Source: Thermomicrobiales bacterium (lineage in GTDB: Bacteria > Chloroflexota > Limnocylindria > Limnocylindrales > CSP1-4). Taken from it: a DNA stretch of 7,314 nt. The stretch is taken from NCBI GenBank assembly GCA_004525275.1, contig SPCO01000069.1, forward strand, positions 1 to 7,314. The letters run 5' to 3'. The notes under the pieces are model-generated. The model was not told where the DNA came from. It saw only the letters and a list, made by a program, of their open reading frames with translations, and did not search any database. The position numbers and the translations under genes were made by a program. Shown piece after piece: positions 6,287 through 7,314 of this stretch. Position 1 is the stretch's first letter. Every line of letters starts with the position of its first letter.

Positions 6287-7174
6287 CTACCAGCCGCGGA
6301 CGGCGAGACGATCCTGCTCGGGGATCCCTTCGAGGGCGATCCCGCGCATCGGCGCACCCAGGCCCTTGGAGACCTCCGCGATCTTCCTCGGGTCGTCGTA
6401 GAACGTCGTCGCCTGGACGATCGCGTTGGCCATCCGGGCCGGATCCTCGCTCTTGAAGATGCCCGAGCCGACGAACACGCCTTCCGCGCCGAGCTGCATG
6501 ACGAGCGCGGCGTCGGACGGCGTGCTGATCCCGCCGGCCACGAAGTTGACGACTGGCAGCTTGCCGTTGGCGGCCACATCACGAACCAGTTCGTAGGTCG
6601 CGCCAAGCTCCTTGGCCGCCACGAAGAGTTCGTCGTCGCGCATGCCCTGGAGTCGGCGGATCTCGGCCAGCACGTCGCGCAGCTGGCGGACGGCCTCCAC
6701 GATGTTGCCGGTCCCGGCCTCGCCCTTGGTCCGCATCATGGCGGCGCCCTCGTTGATCCGACGCAGCGCTTCGCCGAGGTTCCGACAGCCACACACGAAC
6801 GGGACGTTGAAGGCGTGCTTGTCGATGTGGTTCCGCTCGTCGGCCGGGGTGAGCACCTCGGACTCATCGATGTAATCGACGCCGAGGGCTTCCAGGACCT
6901 GGGCCTCCACAAAATGTCCGATACGAGCCTTGGCCATGACCGGGATACTCACGGCATCCATGATCCCCTCGATCATCGAGGGGTCGGACATGCGGGCAAC
7001 GCCGCCGGTCGCCCGGATATCGGCCGGGACACGCTCGAGGGCCATCACGGCGACCGCCCCGGCATCCTCGGCGACCTTGGCCTGATCGGGTGTGACGACG
7101 TCCATGATGACGCCGCCTTTGAGCATCTGGGCAAGACCCTTTTTGGTCGCCCAGGTGGACGTCTCGACGGTCAT
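6287..7174 (-). CDS. pdxS: Pyridoxal 5'-phosphate synthase lyase subunit
   Basis: PdxS builds PLP from ribose 5-phosphate, glyceraldehyde 3-phosphate and ammonia supplied by PdxT (the DXP-independent route). The product is 295 residues, the normal length. Highly conserved blocks are all present: KGGVIMDVVTPDQAKVAEDA, AVMALERVPADIRATGGVAR, VDYIDESEVLTPADE, VPFVCGCRNLGEA and GSGIFKSEDPAR. The two catalytic lysines correspond to K82 (VMAKARIGH) and K150 (RTKGEAGTG), and D25 matches the conserved substrate aspartate. The protein ends in the usual RGW. The ATG at 7174 is chosen because homology begins there and AGAGGA lies ten bases upstream. The frame stays open to 7303, but that extension is Arg-rich and unlike the family. 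It is the first gene of the minus-strand cluster. Confidence 0.98.
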   Translation of the reverse strand: MTVETSTWATKKGLAQMLKGGVIMDVVTPDQAKVAEDAGAVAVMALERVPADIRATGGVARMSDPSMIEGIMDAVSIPVMAKARIGHFVEAQVLEALGVDYIDESEVLTPADERNHIDKHAFNVPFVCGCRNLGEALRRINEGAAMMRTKGEAGTGNIVEAVRQLRDVLAEIRRLQGMRDDELFVAAKELGATYELVRDVAANGKLPVVNFVAGGISTPSDAALVMQLGAEGVFVGSGIFKSEDPARMANAIVQATTFYDDPRKIAEVSKGLGAPMRGIALEGIPEQDRLAVRGW

Positions 7175-7184
7175 GTTGATGAGA

Positions 7185-7190
7185 TCCTCT
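7185..7190 (-). promoter_or_regulatory. Ribosome binding site of pdxS
   Basis: AGAGGA on the minus strand ends ten bases before the pdxS ATG. It is the only purine-rich site near the start and supports the 295-residue product over the longer open frame. Confidence 0.5.
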
Positions 7191-7273
7191 GGTTGCTCAC
7201 GCTCGGGTCGCCGGCCGGGTCTGGCCCCGGGGTCATCGCCCGTTCGAGTCGACCGAGCCCCTCGCGCGCGTCG

Positions 7274-7279
7274 ATTATC
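7274..7279 (-). promoter_or_regulatory. Candidate -10 element for the pdxS operon
   Basis: GATAAT on the minus strand matches the bacterial -10 consensus at five of six bases, in otherwise GC-rich DNA and about 100 bases upstream of the pdxS start. No good -35 is found at 16-18 bases spacing (best about three of six), so the call is tentative. Confidence 0.3.
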
Positions 7280-7314
7280 GCACGGCAGTCCACGGTGGCT
7301 CACCAGGATGGCTC

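Noticed and set aside
7175..7303. N-terminal extension of PdxS by 43 residues
   Set aside because: The added residues are Arg-rich and unlike the family; homology and a ribosome binding site both point to the ATG at 7174.

Overview
The window is GC-rich bacterial DNA. It carries a tightly packed minus-strand gene cluster (about 7174 down to 947) and, converging on it from the left edge, the C-terminal part of one plus-strand gene (1-603). The lineage cannot be fixed from the sequence alone. High GC, the DXP-independent vitamin B6 pathway (pdxS/pdxT) and a Ycf45/SpoIIIAA-type ATPase fused to an R3H domain together fit a GC-rich Chloroflexota best. That is an inference, and other GC-rich non-proteobacterial groups remain possible.

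Layout in minus-strand transcription order: pdxS (PLP synthase lyase subunit), pdxT (its glutaminase subunit), a large GNAT-like acetyltransferase, an AAA+ ATPase with a long Gly/Arg-rich linker and a C-terminal R3H domain, a metallo-beta-lactamase-fold hydrolase of the UlaG/COG2220 type, and a small protein with two membrane segments. Only pdxS and pdxT are separated, by 28 bases. Every later junction is an overlap or near-overlap: ATGA at pdxT/GNAT, a stop 11 bases before the ATG at GNAT/ATPase, TTGA at ATPase/hydrolase and ATGA at hydrolase/membrane protein. The six genes therefore look like one transcription unit with translational coupling. A weak -10-like site lies about 100 bases upstream of pdxS.

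The plus-strand gene is the end of a phytoene-dehydrogenase-like FAD oxidoreductase. Between it and the last minus-strand gene lies a 343-base convergent intergenic region (604-946). It holds two GC-rich direct-repeat patches and a few short hairpins but no convincing gene.

PdxS and PdxT form the glutamine-dependent PLP synthase. The other four operon members have no proven link to B6. Their tight packing is the main clue to shared expression, and the ATPase-R3H protein with its neighbours is the least understood part of the window. No mobile element, CRISPR array, tRNA or rRNA was seen.
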